From positions 38,087,042 to 38,151,041 of the forward strand of contig OY294071.1 of the NCBI GenBank assembly GCA_958510875.1: 64,000 bases of DNA. The letters are read 5' to 3'. This document shows, in pieces, positions 1 through 8,579 of this stretch; within the stretch, counting starts at the first letter, position 1; each line of letters starts with the position of its first letter. Both the position numbers and the translations under genes were made by a program. This stretch comes from Endomychus coccineus (taxonomy: Eukaryota; Arthropoda; Insecta; Coleoptera; Endomychidae). Under the pieces are notes generated by a model. That model saw only the letters and a program-made list of their open reading frames with translations. It had not been told where the DNA came from and did not search any database.

Positions 1-998
1 TTGACATTAATTTGCCGTCATAATTTGATCTATTTTCATTTTATTCGCGACCTAGTAGAATGGCGTGACTGGATCCGGGAGCCCTAATAGCATAGATTTA
101 CCTTCTAACGTTTAGTTGTCGGGTTATCAGTATGCCGAACTGTTCTATTGTGCAAACATAATCTTACTGCATTAGTAATGAATAACAAAATGGGGCCTTT
201 TCTGAGCAAATATTGGAGCGGCGGCTGTAGTGTTATTCAAAGTTACCAACGTTGACAGCGGCGTACCCCAACAACATTTTTCATCCGTAGAAAGAACTCT
301 AATCTATCTAATACAACGCAGAATAGTGTCGTGTAATAATAATTGTTCCGGCAATGTGCTCCCTAATTTCGATTTTTGCCATTAATTTATCATATTGTAT
401 TCTTTTCGGGAATTTTGAAGAAGAATACGTATTCTTCAAAGTTAGTACCTACTGTGTTTGAAGAAGTTACGGTGTTAGCGAAACTATAATTCCATTTAAA
501 TTAGTGAAAATCAAACTTTTAATAGTTATTTTATTCAAGTTAACACATTCCTCATCTGTCACGTACAGTAATTCAACTATAATCAACCTATAGAAAACGA
601 GAATAATTATTCCGCTCACAAGTACATGAGCTTCCGGTATTGAAACATTATGTTTTCCTGTTTCACCTCAGCGTTCTGTTATACATAGGCATAGCAGCAG
701 TTGAATATAACAGCCACAACCGAGCCACTACTAGTTGCTTATTATGGTTATTGAAATCGTTAATTTTCATTGAGTAAATTCATTCAAACTATGAGAATTT
801 ATTAGTACCCTAAATGGAGATAAATGCAAAACTGAACTTTCAAATGAATAACATTTTCTGAGCACTGGGGTTTTAAGAAACTAATCAGGCCAGCGGTCTT
901 TTCTGTAGATGTGAAACTGAAAATAATTTATTCCCCAATATTTTTGTATCTTCCATATCACTAGTTTCCTTTCAAGTTCTTAATTTTTACATAAACCA
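1..998. other. Unassigned AT-rich DNA
   Basis: No coding region, repeat array or recognisable mobile element was seen in this stretch on either strand. It is ordinary AT-rich sequence up to the first (TA)n tract. Confidence 0.5.
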
Positions 999-1024
999 TA
1001 TATATATATATATATATATATATA
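999..1024. repeat. (TA)n microsatellite bordering PLE palindrome 1
   Basis: About 13 TA dinucleotides. Similar (TA)n tracts border most of the PLE copies in this window, which suggests TA-rich target preference or TA tracts carried by the element ends. Confidence 0.9.
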
Positions 1025-1131
1025 AATTCGCTGTGGTTTTCTTTTGCTGGTTTATCTAAAGTAAGTTGTGGGTTCTCTTAGGTTTTTCAGCAATTTTAAA
1101 TGAATTATCTCAATGAAACAATCTTTTCATT

Positions 1132-1161
1132 CGACGCGTTTCGGCTTTCGCCTTCTTCAGG
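1132..1161 (-). ncRNA. Hammerhead-ribozyme-like motif (PLE family 1, left arm)
   Basis: Read on the minus strand: CTGAAGA, one unpaired A, a GGC/GCC stem closed by a GAAA tetraloop, then GAAA followed by ACGCGT and C. This matches the hammerhead core order CUGANGA - stem II - GAAA - short stem III - NUH. PLEs are known to carry hammerhead motifs in their terminal repeats. The extra A before stem II departs from the canonical fold; activity is untested. Confidence 0.6.
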
Positions 1162-2319
1162 AATTTATTCATTGTTTACATTATGAACTGAAATTTAACA
1201 AAATATTTTTATATTAATTAGCTGTATGCACAATCTGTATTTATGACAAAGTTTTTCAGTTTGTTATGAGCATTGACTTTAGTTTCATATTTGAAATTTA
1301 TGTGTATAATAACATAATAACTAACTTAGTTCGGTGATTATGTACAAAATAAATTAATTTTTCATGAATTATTTGAATTTTGAATATACTTATTACGTGA
1401 TAGAATACCAACAGATTTCGTTTGCGTATGTTGGGGTTTGAGATCTTTCTGATATTGGTGACTAGTATGTTTAATTTACTTACGTGAGTTGATTTTACGG
1501 AAGCACACACTCATCATGGCTTTGAAATTCAGACTGAACACAGTTTGCAGAATGGGTTTTTGTTCTGAATGTAAGGGTAAGATACCCTGCTGGTTGACCG
1601 TTTGTTACACTTGTTAGATATCACTGCCGGTTTGCATTAAAATTTAATTGCTAACATGTGGCTCTTGTATCATATGTCTGTTTGACTGGACTATTTCAAT
1701 TTAGTTACTTTAAAGAATTATATTATATATTTGCGAAAGATCTTTCGCAAATATATAATATAATTCTTTAAAGTAACTAAATTGAAATAGTCCAGTCAAA
1801 CAGACATATGATACAAGAGCCACATGTTAGCAATTAAATTTTAATGCAAACCGGCAGTGATATCTAACAAGTGTAACAAACGGTCAACCAGCAGGGTATC
1901 TTACCCTTACATTCAGAACAAAAACCCATTCTGCAAACTGTGTTCAGTCTGAATTTCAAAGCCATGATGAGTGTGTGCTTCCGTAAAATCAACTCACGTA
2001 AGTAAATTAAACATACTAGTCACCAATATCAGAAAGATCTCAAACCCCAACATACGCAAACGAAATCTGTTGGTATTCTATCACGTAATAAGTATATTCA
2101 AAATTCAAATAATTCATGAAAAATTAATTTATTTTGTACATAATCACCGAACTAAGTTAGTTATTATGTTATTATACACATAAATTTCAAATATGAAACT
2201 AAAGTCAATGCTCATAACAAACTGAAAAACTTTGTCATAAATACAGATTGTGCATACAGCTAATTAATATAAAAATATTTTGTTAAATTTCAGTTCATAA
2301 TGTAAACAATGAATAAATT

Positions 2320-2349
2320 CCTGAAGAAGGCGAAAGCCAAAACGCGTCG
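2320..2349 (+). ncRNA. Hammerhead-like motif with broken core (right arm)
   Basis: This is the mirror image of the motif at 1132-1161, except that the conserved GAAA after stem II reads AAAA because position 2339 is A where the other arm predicts G. It is the only arm mismatch noticed, and it changes the core G (G12 in hammerhead numbering), so this copy should be inactive. Confidence 0.6.
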
Positions 2350-2417
2350 AATGAAAAGATTGTTTCATTGAGATAATTCATTTAAAATTGCTGAAAAACC
2401 TAAGAGAACCCACAACT

Positions 2418-2420
<3 letters not shown>

Positions 2421-2509
<89 letters not shown>
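2421..2509. repeat. (TA)n microsatellite, about 88 bp
   Basis: A long uninterrupted TA run separates palindrome 1 from palindrome 2. Open frames encoding alternating Tyr-Ile here are artefacts of the repeat. Confidence 0.95.
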
Positions 2510-2513
<4 letters not shown>

Positions 2514-2568
2514 ATGTTTTCTTGGTATATTGGTTCGTATATATACTGATAATGAAATAAAAATTCTG

Positions 2569-2606
2569 TTTTGACGTTTCGACAACGTTTATTGCCTTTA
2601 TCAAAA
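2569..2606 (-). ncRNA. Degenerate hammerhead-like motif (PLE family 2, left arm)
   Basis: Minus strand reads TTGATAA, A, a GGCAA/TTGTC stem with one G-U pair, then GAAACGTC. The 5' core differs from CUGANGA at two positions, so self-cleavage is doubtful, but layout and position match the other PLE motifs. Confidence 0.4.
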
Positions 2607-3042
2607 TTGTTAATTGAAATTAGTGTTTCCATGTAATTTAGAAAAGAATAGATGATTTCGATTAATGAAATGCGTCTGCAGCCGACTTGTGTTTTAAGAT
2701 CCAATTAAAACTGCAGAAAACATTGGATCGGTTGTGTGTGAAAGAGTAATGTATGGCTAACTACAATTTGAAATAGATTGAATTTGATTAAATACAAGAC
2801 ATTCCAATATTGTACAATTATAAATATCTATGAATTATTGTATGAATTAGTTACTCTATGATGAGTATTTCTATCATAACTATTCAAGTTTAAGATAATT
2901 CTATGGAATTTAACCTCAAAATTGTTATTCTACAGTGTCATAGTTAAATAATACTTCATCTTTTTTAGGTTGAATTTTAAATAGACAATGGAAAGTGGCA
3001 CTTCAAATTAATAAAATTTTGTTAAGTTTGAATTAGATTATT

Positions 3043-3277
3043 GTACAGTTTCGAAAGATTGGAATCTATTTTGTCATTTACACAATTGTTCTTTTTAATT
3101 TGAATAGATTCTAATATCAAACGTTTGTTGTCGTTTGTTTCAATATTTAAAATTTTTGTATTGTTGTAGTCGAAAGTATGGTTAGTGTCTTTCACATGTT
3201 TATTGAGCGCAGTTGATGAATTTTTGGTATATTTGTGGCCATTTAATCTTTTTTCGAGGTATTGTGAAGATAATAAT
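3043..3277 (-). pseudogene. PLE GIY-YIG endonuclease C-terminal fragment
   Basis: The minus strand translates without a stop over about 65 codons: QYLEKRLNGHKYTKNSSTAL, then NKHVKDTNHTFDYNNTKI, then a stretch with ETNDNKRLILESIQIKK. The order basic GHKY segment, A-L-x-x-H, histidine-rich turn, N-T-K-I-L and an E-S/E-I helix is the C-terminal half of the GIY-YIG nuclease fused to Penelope-type reverse transcriptases. The RT and the GIY/YIG motifs themselves are absent. The fragment is the only unique part of inverted repeat 2506-3814. Confidence 0.75.
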
Positions 3278-3713
3278 AATAATCTAATTCAAACTTAACA
3301 AAATTTTATTAATTTGAAGTGCCACTTTCCATTGTCTATTTAAAATTCAACCTAAAAAAGATGAAGTATTATTTAACTATGACACTGTAGAATAACAATT
3401 TTGAGGTTAAATTCCATAGAATTATCTTAAACTTGAATAGTTATGATAGAAATACTCATCATAGAGTAACTAATTCATACAATAATTCATAGATATTTAT
3501 AATTGTACAATATTGGAATGTCTTGTATTTAATCAAATTCAATCTATTTCAAATTGTAGTTAGCCATACATTACTCTTTCACACACAACCGATCCAATGT
3601 TTTCTGCAGTTTTAATTGGATCTTAAAACACAAGTCGGCTGCAGACGCATTTCATTAATCGAAATCATCTATTCTTTTCTAAATTACATGGAAACACTAA
3701 TTTCAATTAACAA

Positions 3714-3752
3714 TTTTGATAAAGGCAATAAACGTTGTCGAAACGTCAAAAC
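3714..3752 (+). ncRNA. Degenerate hammerhead-like motif (PLE family 2, right arm)
   Basis: Exact mirror of 2569-2606: TTGATAA, A, GGCAA/TTGTC stem, GAAACGTC. The core departures are the same in both arms, so they predate the inverted duplication or were homogenised. Confidence 0.4.
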
Positions 3753-3842
3753 AGAATTTTTATTTCATTATCAGTATATATACGAACCAATATACCAAGA
3801 AAACATACAAATATTACAAATGGTTCAAGAATATCAACAAAA

Positions 3843-3844
<2 letters not shown>

Positions 3845-3876
<32 letters not shown>
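3845..3876. repeat. (TA)n microsatellite at PLE boundary
   Basis: Sixteen TA units lie directly before the GTTTCTTCTTAGG terminus of the nearly complete PLE. Confidence 0.9.
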
Positions 3877-3879
<3 letters not shown>

Positions 3880-4039
3880 TCTTCTTAGGTTCTCGCGGAC
3901 GTAATGTGTAGAACTGGATTCTCGGAATTGATCCGCGTTGTGTGGTTTCGGTCCTCAAAAGGACCAATTTCACGACGTTTCGGCAAAGTCGCATTTGCCA
4001 TCTTCAGGTGATTCGACCGTAGAGTCTGGAAAATCTAGG
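3877..4039 (-). repeat. PLE terminal repeat (pLTR), copy 1
   Basis: It matches 6696-6860 from GTTTCTTCTTAGG through ...GGAAAATCTAGGC. For the minus-strand element this is the 3' repeat. It contains the hammerhead-like motif 3972-4008 and a copy of the segment that also forms the first codons of the PLE ORF. Confidence 0.85.
3972..4008 (-). ncRNA. Hammerhead-like motif in PLE repeat (family 3)
   Basis: Minus strand: CTGAAGA, one unpaired T, GGCAAA / TTTGCC stem with a six-base loop, GAAACGTC. All conserved hammerhead core positions are present apart from the extra T before stem II. Stem III would be minimal, as reported for PLE hammerheads, which may act as dimers. Confidence 0.6.
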
Positions 4040-4296
4040 CGAACTGACGCTTACTTGGAGGGACAGGTATTTATATCCCCCGTTATGCTTGACCTTTGGA
4101 CTTTCGAACTATTTCACGCTTGGTTGATTTCTACGTGTTTGGCTCCGAGTGACACGTTTGGATGACGTCATTGCGACGCTGGAATCAGCCGGAAAGTTTC
4201 CGTGACCTGTTGCACGTGCACTGGATACCACGTTCTCTCTTGTTTTTGGTTGTATCTTCCGACTTTCTAAAGCGGGTTTCCATGTTGCTGGTAATC

Positions 4297-6567
4297 TTAG
4301 TCCGTCATCTCGTTGTTAAGACTATGTGGACGTTTCTCGATCTCTATTGCCTCCCTGGTTATTCTGGTGTAGAAGTGTTCAATGTTGGCTAGAGTCTTTG
4401 TGCCGCTAAAGTTGATCATATGGCCCGTACTTCTTACATGTTCAGCTAGTGAAGACGTGGTTTCGTTTATCGACACAGCGTTTGCATGTTCAGTCTTTCG
4501 CACATCAATGCGTCTGTTGGTCTGTCCGATGTATGTCTTTTCACAATTACCACATGGCACCTCGTACACTCCTTGGCATTCTAGAGGAATTCTGTCTTTT
4601 GGATTCCGAAGAACATTTTTGATTTTCCTATCTGTTGTGAAGGTTGTTTTGATATCATGACGACTCAGTATTTTGCAGATTTTGTCAGTTGTGCCTTTTA
4701 TGTAAGGTAGAAAAGCGTTTCCCACTGGTTGATCTTCATTGTTGACATCCTTCTCATTTTTGCGTTGAGAGTTATGAATCTGTTTTCTTGAATAGCCATT
4801 CATCCTAAGGGCTGCTCGGATGGTTTCCATTTCTCCATCGAAGTTCTCCGCATCAGCGAGACGTTTTGACCTTGTCATGAGGGTATTTACGACTGATTGT
4901 AGCTGGGATGGATGGTGATGCGAGTTACTATTCAAATATCGGTTCGTGTGGGTCTTTTTTCTGAATACTGTATGTCCCAAACTGCCGTCAGTTTTCTTTG
5001 TTACCAAAACATCTAGAAATGGTAATTGGTTGTTCTCTTCGGCTTCTATTGTGAATTTTATCCGATCATGGATTCCATTCAGGTGATCGAGAAACCATCT
5101 TAGCTGTCCTTCTCCGTGTGGCCAAATAACGAAAATATCATCTACATATCTGAGCCAAAGTTTGGGTTTTAGTTGCGCTGTGTTAAGAGCTTTAATTTCA
5201 AAATCCTCCATGAAAAGATTTGCGATCACTGGTGAGATTGGTGATCCCATCGGTGCTCCTTCGATTTGCCTATATCGCTGTCCCTCGTACATAAAGTAAG
5301 TATTGGCTACACAGTGTTTGGCCAAGTCAATAATGTATCCATCCGGTTTGTATTTATGTTGGATGATCTCTAGGGCTTCGTTTATGGGTACTTGTGTGAA
5401 CAAGGATGCTACGTCGAAGCTTACTAATATGTCGTCAGGTCCTACTATTTGCATATCTAGAAGTTCGATAAAGTGTTCCGCGTTCCTCACATACGATGAT
5501 GCTGTCTCAACGTGCGGTTGTAACTTCTTGGCTAGGAATCTTGCTAATGCATGTGATGGTGAGCCGATAGAGCTTACTATTGGTCTCAGAGGTACTGCTG
5601 GCATGTGTATTTTTGGGAGACCATACAGTTTCGGACATCTGGATGATTTTTCTCTTGGAATGAGATGTAACTGTAACTCAGGGTCGATAGGAGATGCCTT
5701 GATTTTCGCTTTCGTTGTTTTCTCTAGATATGTAGTGGGATCAGACCTAATCTTCTTGTAAGTCGGATCGTCCAATAGCGCAGCCATCTTGGTTCTGTAG
5801 TCATTAGTGTTCATGACAACGGTTGCATTTCCTTTATCTGCTGGTAGGATGATGATGCTTTCGTTCTCTCGAAGAGTTTTCAGTGCTAGGAACTCGTCGT
5901 GTGAAATGTTCCTTTTAGGTGGCTTCGAGGTTCGTAGAATACGCGACACATCTTGGCGAATAATCTCTGCTTCACTTTTATCCTCCAGCGAAGTTATAGC
6001 AGATTCCACGTTGCAAATGATGTCTTCCAATGGAATGCGTGCCGGTGCAATAGCGAAGTTAAAACCTTTAGCAAGGACATCCATGGAGGCCTTATTCAAA
6101 GAATGGTCGGATAAGTTATGGACAACTTTGACAGGATCTATGTTTGTGCTGTCTCCCTCAGGTTTCTGGGTGTCTTTCAGATGATTGAACTTCTTCTTCT
6201 GTTTCTCTATAGTTATTTCAGTGTTTTTCTCTGCTCTGAACTCGGCAAGCTGGTCAATTCTTTCCCAAAGTAAAGGATTGATTTCATTGCTGAGATAGAG
6301 GTGAACACGTAGTAGCTTGCTGTCAGTATCATCCAGAATTCTTCTTGTTTGGTGAATGGCATCTCGAAGCAGTGCAAAACTCGTTCTTCTCAAGATGTTC
6401 TTCGTACTAGTTGTCTTTGTGTGATACGAAAGTTTCATACAGGTTGGAATAATCTTCTGGTCCCGGCAGCGGCGTAGAAAGGTAAGGTCGCACAAAAGTT
6501 TCGATCTGAGGACCGAAACCACACAACGCGGATCAATACCCTCCTCTACGGGGAGGAGGTTTTCCAT
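4297..6567 (-). CDS. Penelope-type reverse transcriptase with GIY-YIG endonuclease
   Basis: An intact ORF of 756 codons; the ATG is at 6567-6565 (the frame can be entered one codon earlier at TTG). It copies element RNA at target DNA and nicks the target. Visible motifs (numbered from the upstream TTG): ILPADKGNATVV near 241-252; LYGLPKIHMP near 315-324; palm motif A SFDVASLF near 384-391 with catalytic Asp; motif B GAPMGSPISP near 438-447; motif C YVDD 475-478; LPFLD near 516-520, followed by a histidine-rich stretch (K-K-T-H-T-N...S-H-H-H). The GIY-YIG nuclease begins at GVYEVPC (667) with YIGQTNRR at 680-687, an N-T-R-I-region and a final E-I-E segment. Length is slightly under the usual 800 or so residues. 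The first 20 or so codons are read from sequence also present in the terminal repeat. No in-frame stop was seen, so it may be functional. Confidence 0.92.
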   Translation of the reverse strand: MENLLPVEEGIDPRCVVSVLRSKLLCDLTFLRRCRDQKIIPTCMKLSYHTKTTSTKNILRRTSFALLRDAIHQTRRILDDTDSKLLRVHLYLSNEINPLLWERIDQLAEFRAEKNTEITIEKQKKKFNHLKDTQKPEGDSTNIDPVKVVHNLSDHSLNKASMDVLAKGFNFAIAPARIPLEDIICNVESAITSLEDKSEAEIIRQDVSRILRTSKPPKRNISHDEFLALKTLRENESIIILPADKGNATVVMNTNDYRTKMAALLDDPTYKKIRSDPTTYLEKTTKAKIKASPIDPELQLHLIPREKSSRCPKLYGLPKIHMPAVPLRPIVSSIGSPSHALARFLAKKLQPHVETASSYVRNAEHFIELLDMQIVGPDDILVSFDVASLFTQVPINEALEIIQHKYKPDGYIIDLAKHCVANTYFMYEGQRYRQIEGAPMGSPISPVIANLFMEDFEIKALNTAQLKPKLWLRYVDDIFVIWPHGEGQLRWFLDHLNGIHDRIKFTIEAEENNQLPFLDVLVTKKTDGSLGHTVFRKKTHTNRYLNSNSHHHPSQLQSVVNTLMTRSKRLADAENFDGEMETIRAALRMNGYSRKQIHNSQRKNEKDVNNEDQPVGNAFLPYIKGTTDKICKILSRHDIKTTFTTDRKIKNVLRNPKDRIPLECQGVYEVPCGNCEKTYIGQTNRRIDVRKTEHANAVSINETTSSLAEHVRSTGHMINFSGTKTLANIEHFYTRITREAIEIEKRPHSLNNEMTD

Positions 6568-6641
6568 CAAACAAGAAGTTTCGAGAAGTTGAGAACAAAG
6601 AGATCGAAACTTTTGTGCGACCTTACCTTTCTACGCCGCCG

Positions 6642-6642
<1 letters not shown>
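6469..6642. repeat. Inverted repeat at the PLE 5' end
   Basis: About 40 bases at 6469-6507 (AGCGGCGTAGAAAGG...) recur in inverted orientation at 6601-6642, around a spacer of about 93 bp that holds the ORF start. The inner arm is coding sequence of the PLE; the outer arm abuts the (TA)n tract. It looks like a terminal inversion made on reverse transcription or insertion. Confidence 0.8.

Positions 6643-6695
<53 letters not shown>
6643..6695. repeat. (TA)n microsatellite inside PLE boundary
   Basis: A TA run of about 53 bp between the inverted 5' segment and the upstream terminal repeat. Confidence 0.9.
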
Positions 6696-6698
<3 letters not shown>

Positions 6699-6860
6699 TC
6701 TTCTTAGGTTCTCGCGGACGTAATGTGTAGAACTGGATTCTCGGGTATTGATCCGCGTTGTGTGGTTTCGGTCCTCAAAAGGACCAATTTCACGACGTTT
6801 CGGCAAAGTCGCATTTGCCATCTTCAGGTGATTCGACCGTAGAGTCTGGAAAATCTAGGC
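6696..6860 (-). repeat. PLE terminal repeat (pLTR), copy 2
   Basis: Direct repeat of 3877-4039, ending at ...AATCTAGGC before unrelated DNA. For the minus-strand element this is the upstream repeat and should hold its promoter by analogy with other PLEs. Confidence 0.85.
6792..6828 (-). ncRNA. Hammerhead-like motif in upstream PLE repeat
   Basis: Identical to the motif at 3972-4008: CTGAAGA, extra T, GGCAAA/TTTGCC stem, GAAACGTC. Confidence 0.6.
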
Positions 6861-7844
6861 CTAGATCGACCGAACATCGGAAACAACATTGGTAAATATG
6901 TAGGTGAACAATCTTTATAATCATCACCAGGTGTTTGGTTTGCAATTTCGGATTTTGAATCAACAGCTTAGTGTATTAACAAAGTAATTGTATTTTGATT
7001 CATTGAAGTGGAACATTATGAAATAACGAATATTGAAATAAAAAATTTGATTCTATTTTATTTGACCAGAGCATTGATTCACTATCACAGGTAAAGCTAG
7101 ACTGTAAGAATCCCGTACGTTTGAAATTCATACATTTCCAATATTACTTCAGTTTTGGTATTCCTTCCAAATTTCGAATACGGTAATAGTCTTATAAGTA
7201 AGACAATTTTGGCACGAAAGTTACTGTCGTAGTTTTGTTTGGTACATAGGACAGTATCCCAGTATCGTATAGCGCGAGCGCAGTGTCTGAAACAGCTCTC
7301 TTGCGTTGCTCTGCATCGAATGTAGAAGGCAATCACTGACTGGTATGGATAGAGTGCCGAAGGGGTGACTGATATAGTACGAATCGTGTTAACGCCGCAT
7401 GTGGACTGAGATAGGCGAATTGCTGGGCAACGTGCTTGCGGAATAAGTGAATTTCTAATGCAACAGCGGCCTGATGTGTATCCAAACTTATAGAATACTC
7501 CTATTTTGGTTTTTGATTCTCGCTGGTAAGTGAATTAATTTAAATTATTAAACGAATTTAACTCTTCTGGAGTTTGTATGTATAGAATTAATTTGTCGAA
7601 ACTGTTGACTATTTTTGGTCGAGAACATTTTCTCTACACAATTTCAACTGTTCTATGTTAATTGCATTGATTATTTTGAATTTTTGCGATATATATAAAA
7701 TACCCAAATGAAAATAAAATTCGACGGCTTCGAGCGTTCTTTCCAAAATTTTTTTACGAATTTATCCACAACTTTACGAGAGCACTGAATTGAATTTAAT
7801 TTTTAATTTAATTATATATTTTTTATTTATATTCTTGAACCATT
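6861..7844. other. Unassigned DNA
   Basis: No gene or element recognised. A 7097-7336 minus-strand frame resembles nothing known. The stretch 7240-7480 is somewhat richer in GC and CpG but shows no coding signature. Confidence 0.4.
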
Positions 7845-8020
7845 TGGGAATGTATGTTATGTTTTCTTAGTATGTTGGTTCTTAGATATGACTGAAAATG
7901 AATAAAACTCTCTTTTTATATATGCTCGTTCATCTAAAGTAAGTTGTGGTTTTTTTATAGGTTTTCAGTAATTTAAACGATGTATCCTAATGATTCTCAT
8001 TTGACGCCTGCTGAGCAAGC
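7845..8020. mobile_element. Degraded PLE 3'-end remnants
   Basis: Two short stretches resemble termini seen elsewhere: TATGTTTTCTTAGTATGTTGG (7852 on) resembles the end of inverted repeat 2506-3814, and AAGTAAGTTGTGG (near 7938) through ...TTTGACGCC resembles the outer end of palindrome 1. The hammerhead core is lost. These are old relics of PLE families 1 and 2. Confidence 0.5.
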
Positions 8021-8263
8021 ATACTTGTCCTAAGCCGGGTCAAATTCTCACATGGCCTCCGCATTGGAGTAATCGAAGAGTTAGATAGCTCAAAGCTAAT
8101 AGGTGAAAGACCATGTAATAATGATGCATTGTCGGAAATACTCGTACATAAACAGATTAAGACGTACCTAACTAAGAATTTGAAAATAAAATTAATATGT
8201 ACACTTTTTTTCGAATTCAGGTTTCATCAGTGAGGTTGAAACGAAGAAATAATAATATTTATA

Positions 8264-8572
8264 AAGTGGATCTAGTTCGCATGGGTGAATCCTCACATAA
8301 GTATTATCAAAATTATCACTGAAACAGATATAATATACAAGGTTGATTCAATTATCTTAAAAACTTGTCGTGCGCGAAATGTTCATACAGACCATTAATT
8401 TTATTTCATAGCGATGTTATATACCCATGTATATATGTATTATTTTCTCTTTTGTATACAACCGACAAGCTTTCAAGACAATTTATTCAACATAGTGTAT
8501 ATATCTGTTTCAGTGATAATTTTGATACTACTGTTGATTGGATCCACCCTGCGAACTGTTTCTATTTATAAA
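8264..8572. repeat. Small inverted repeat
   Basis: TATCAAAATTATCACTGAAA (from 8307) is mirrored near 8508-8527, and outer blocks near 8266-8292 and 8538-8560 also pair loosely. The spacer is about 165 bp. It is a small foldback with no coding content. Confidence 0.6.
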
Positions 8573-8579
8573 TAGTATT

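Larger units (their letters stand above)
1060..2421. repeat. Spacerless 1362-bp palindrome made of a PLE 3' end
   Basis: Positions p and 3481-p are complementary from 1060 to 2421, with the centre exactly between 1740 and 1741 (GCGAAAGATCTTTCGC). Each arm is 681 bp; no indel and only one mismatch (1142 against 2339) were noticed. The identical 70-codon reading frames at 1298-1510 (-) and 1971-2183 (+) are by-products of the symmetry. A single, non-palindromic copy of the same arm lies at 42376-43010 and continues into a PLE GIY-YIG coding remnant. The arm is therefore the 3' untranslated end of a PLE, and the centre lies just 3' of where the ORF would stop. (TA)n tracts border both sides. An assembly or hairpin-read artefact has to be excluded. 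Confidence 0.9.
2506..3814. repeat. Inverted repeat of a second PLE 3' end (537-bp arms)
   Basis: Positions p and 6320-p are complementary for 2506-3042 against 3278-3814, with no indel noticed. The 235-bp spacer (3043-3277) encodes a PLE GIY-YIG tail on the minus strand, and the left arm follows it as the natural 3' end. The right arm is therefore an inverted copy of the 3' end attached where the 5' part of the element should be. Reading frames starting MDLKTQVGCRRISL in both arms are mirror products. (TA)n lies on both outer sides. Confidence 0.9.
3877..6860 (-). mobile_element. Nearly complete Penelope-like retroelement
   Basis: A minus-strand PLE of about 3 kb. A roughly 165-bp terminal repeat (pLTR) occurs in direct orientation at 3877-4039 and 6696-6860, each holding a hammerhead-like motif and each preceded on its low-coordinate side by (TA)n. 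Between them lie an intact RT/GIY-YIG ORF (4297-6567), a 3' untranslated part (4040-4296), and a 5' hairpin (6469-6642). The repeats differ slightly (for example GGAATTG against GGGTATTG near 3928 and 6743). A related truncated copy lies at 51116-51355 on the other strand. The copy looks young because its ORF is intact. Confidence 0.88.

Noticed and set aside
1298..2183. Two identical 70-codon frames on opposite strands
   Set aside because: Mirror products of palindrome 1; no domain, and the region is the 3' untranslated end of a PLE.
2365..2704. Tyr-Ile repeat proteins
   Set aside because: They are translations of (TA)n tracts joined to PLE arms.
5303..6184. Long plus-strand frames opposite the PLE ORF
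   Set aside because: Antisense shadows of the RT gene, which has all catalytic motifs on the minus strand.
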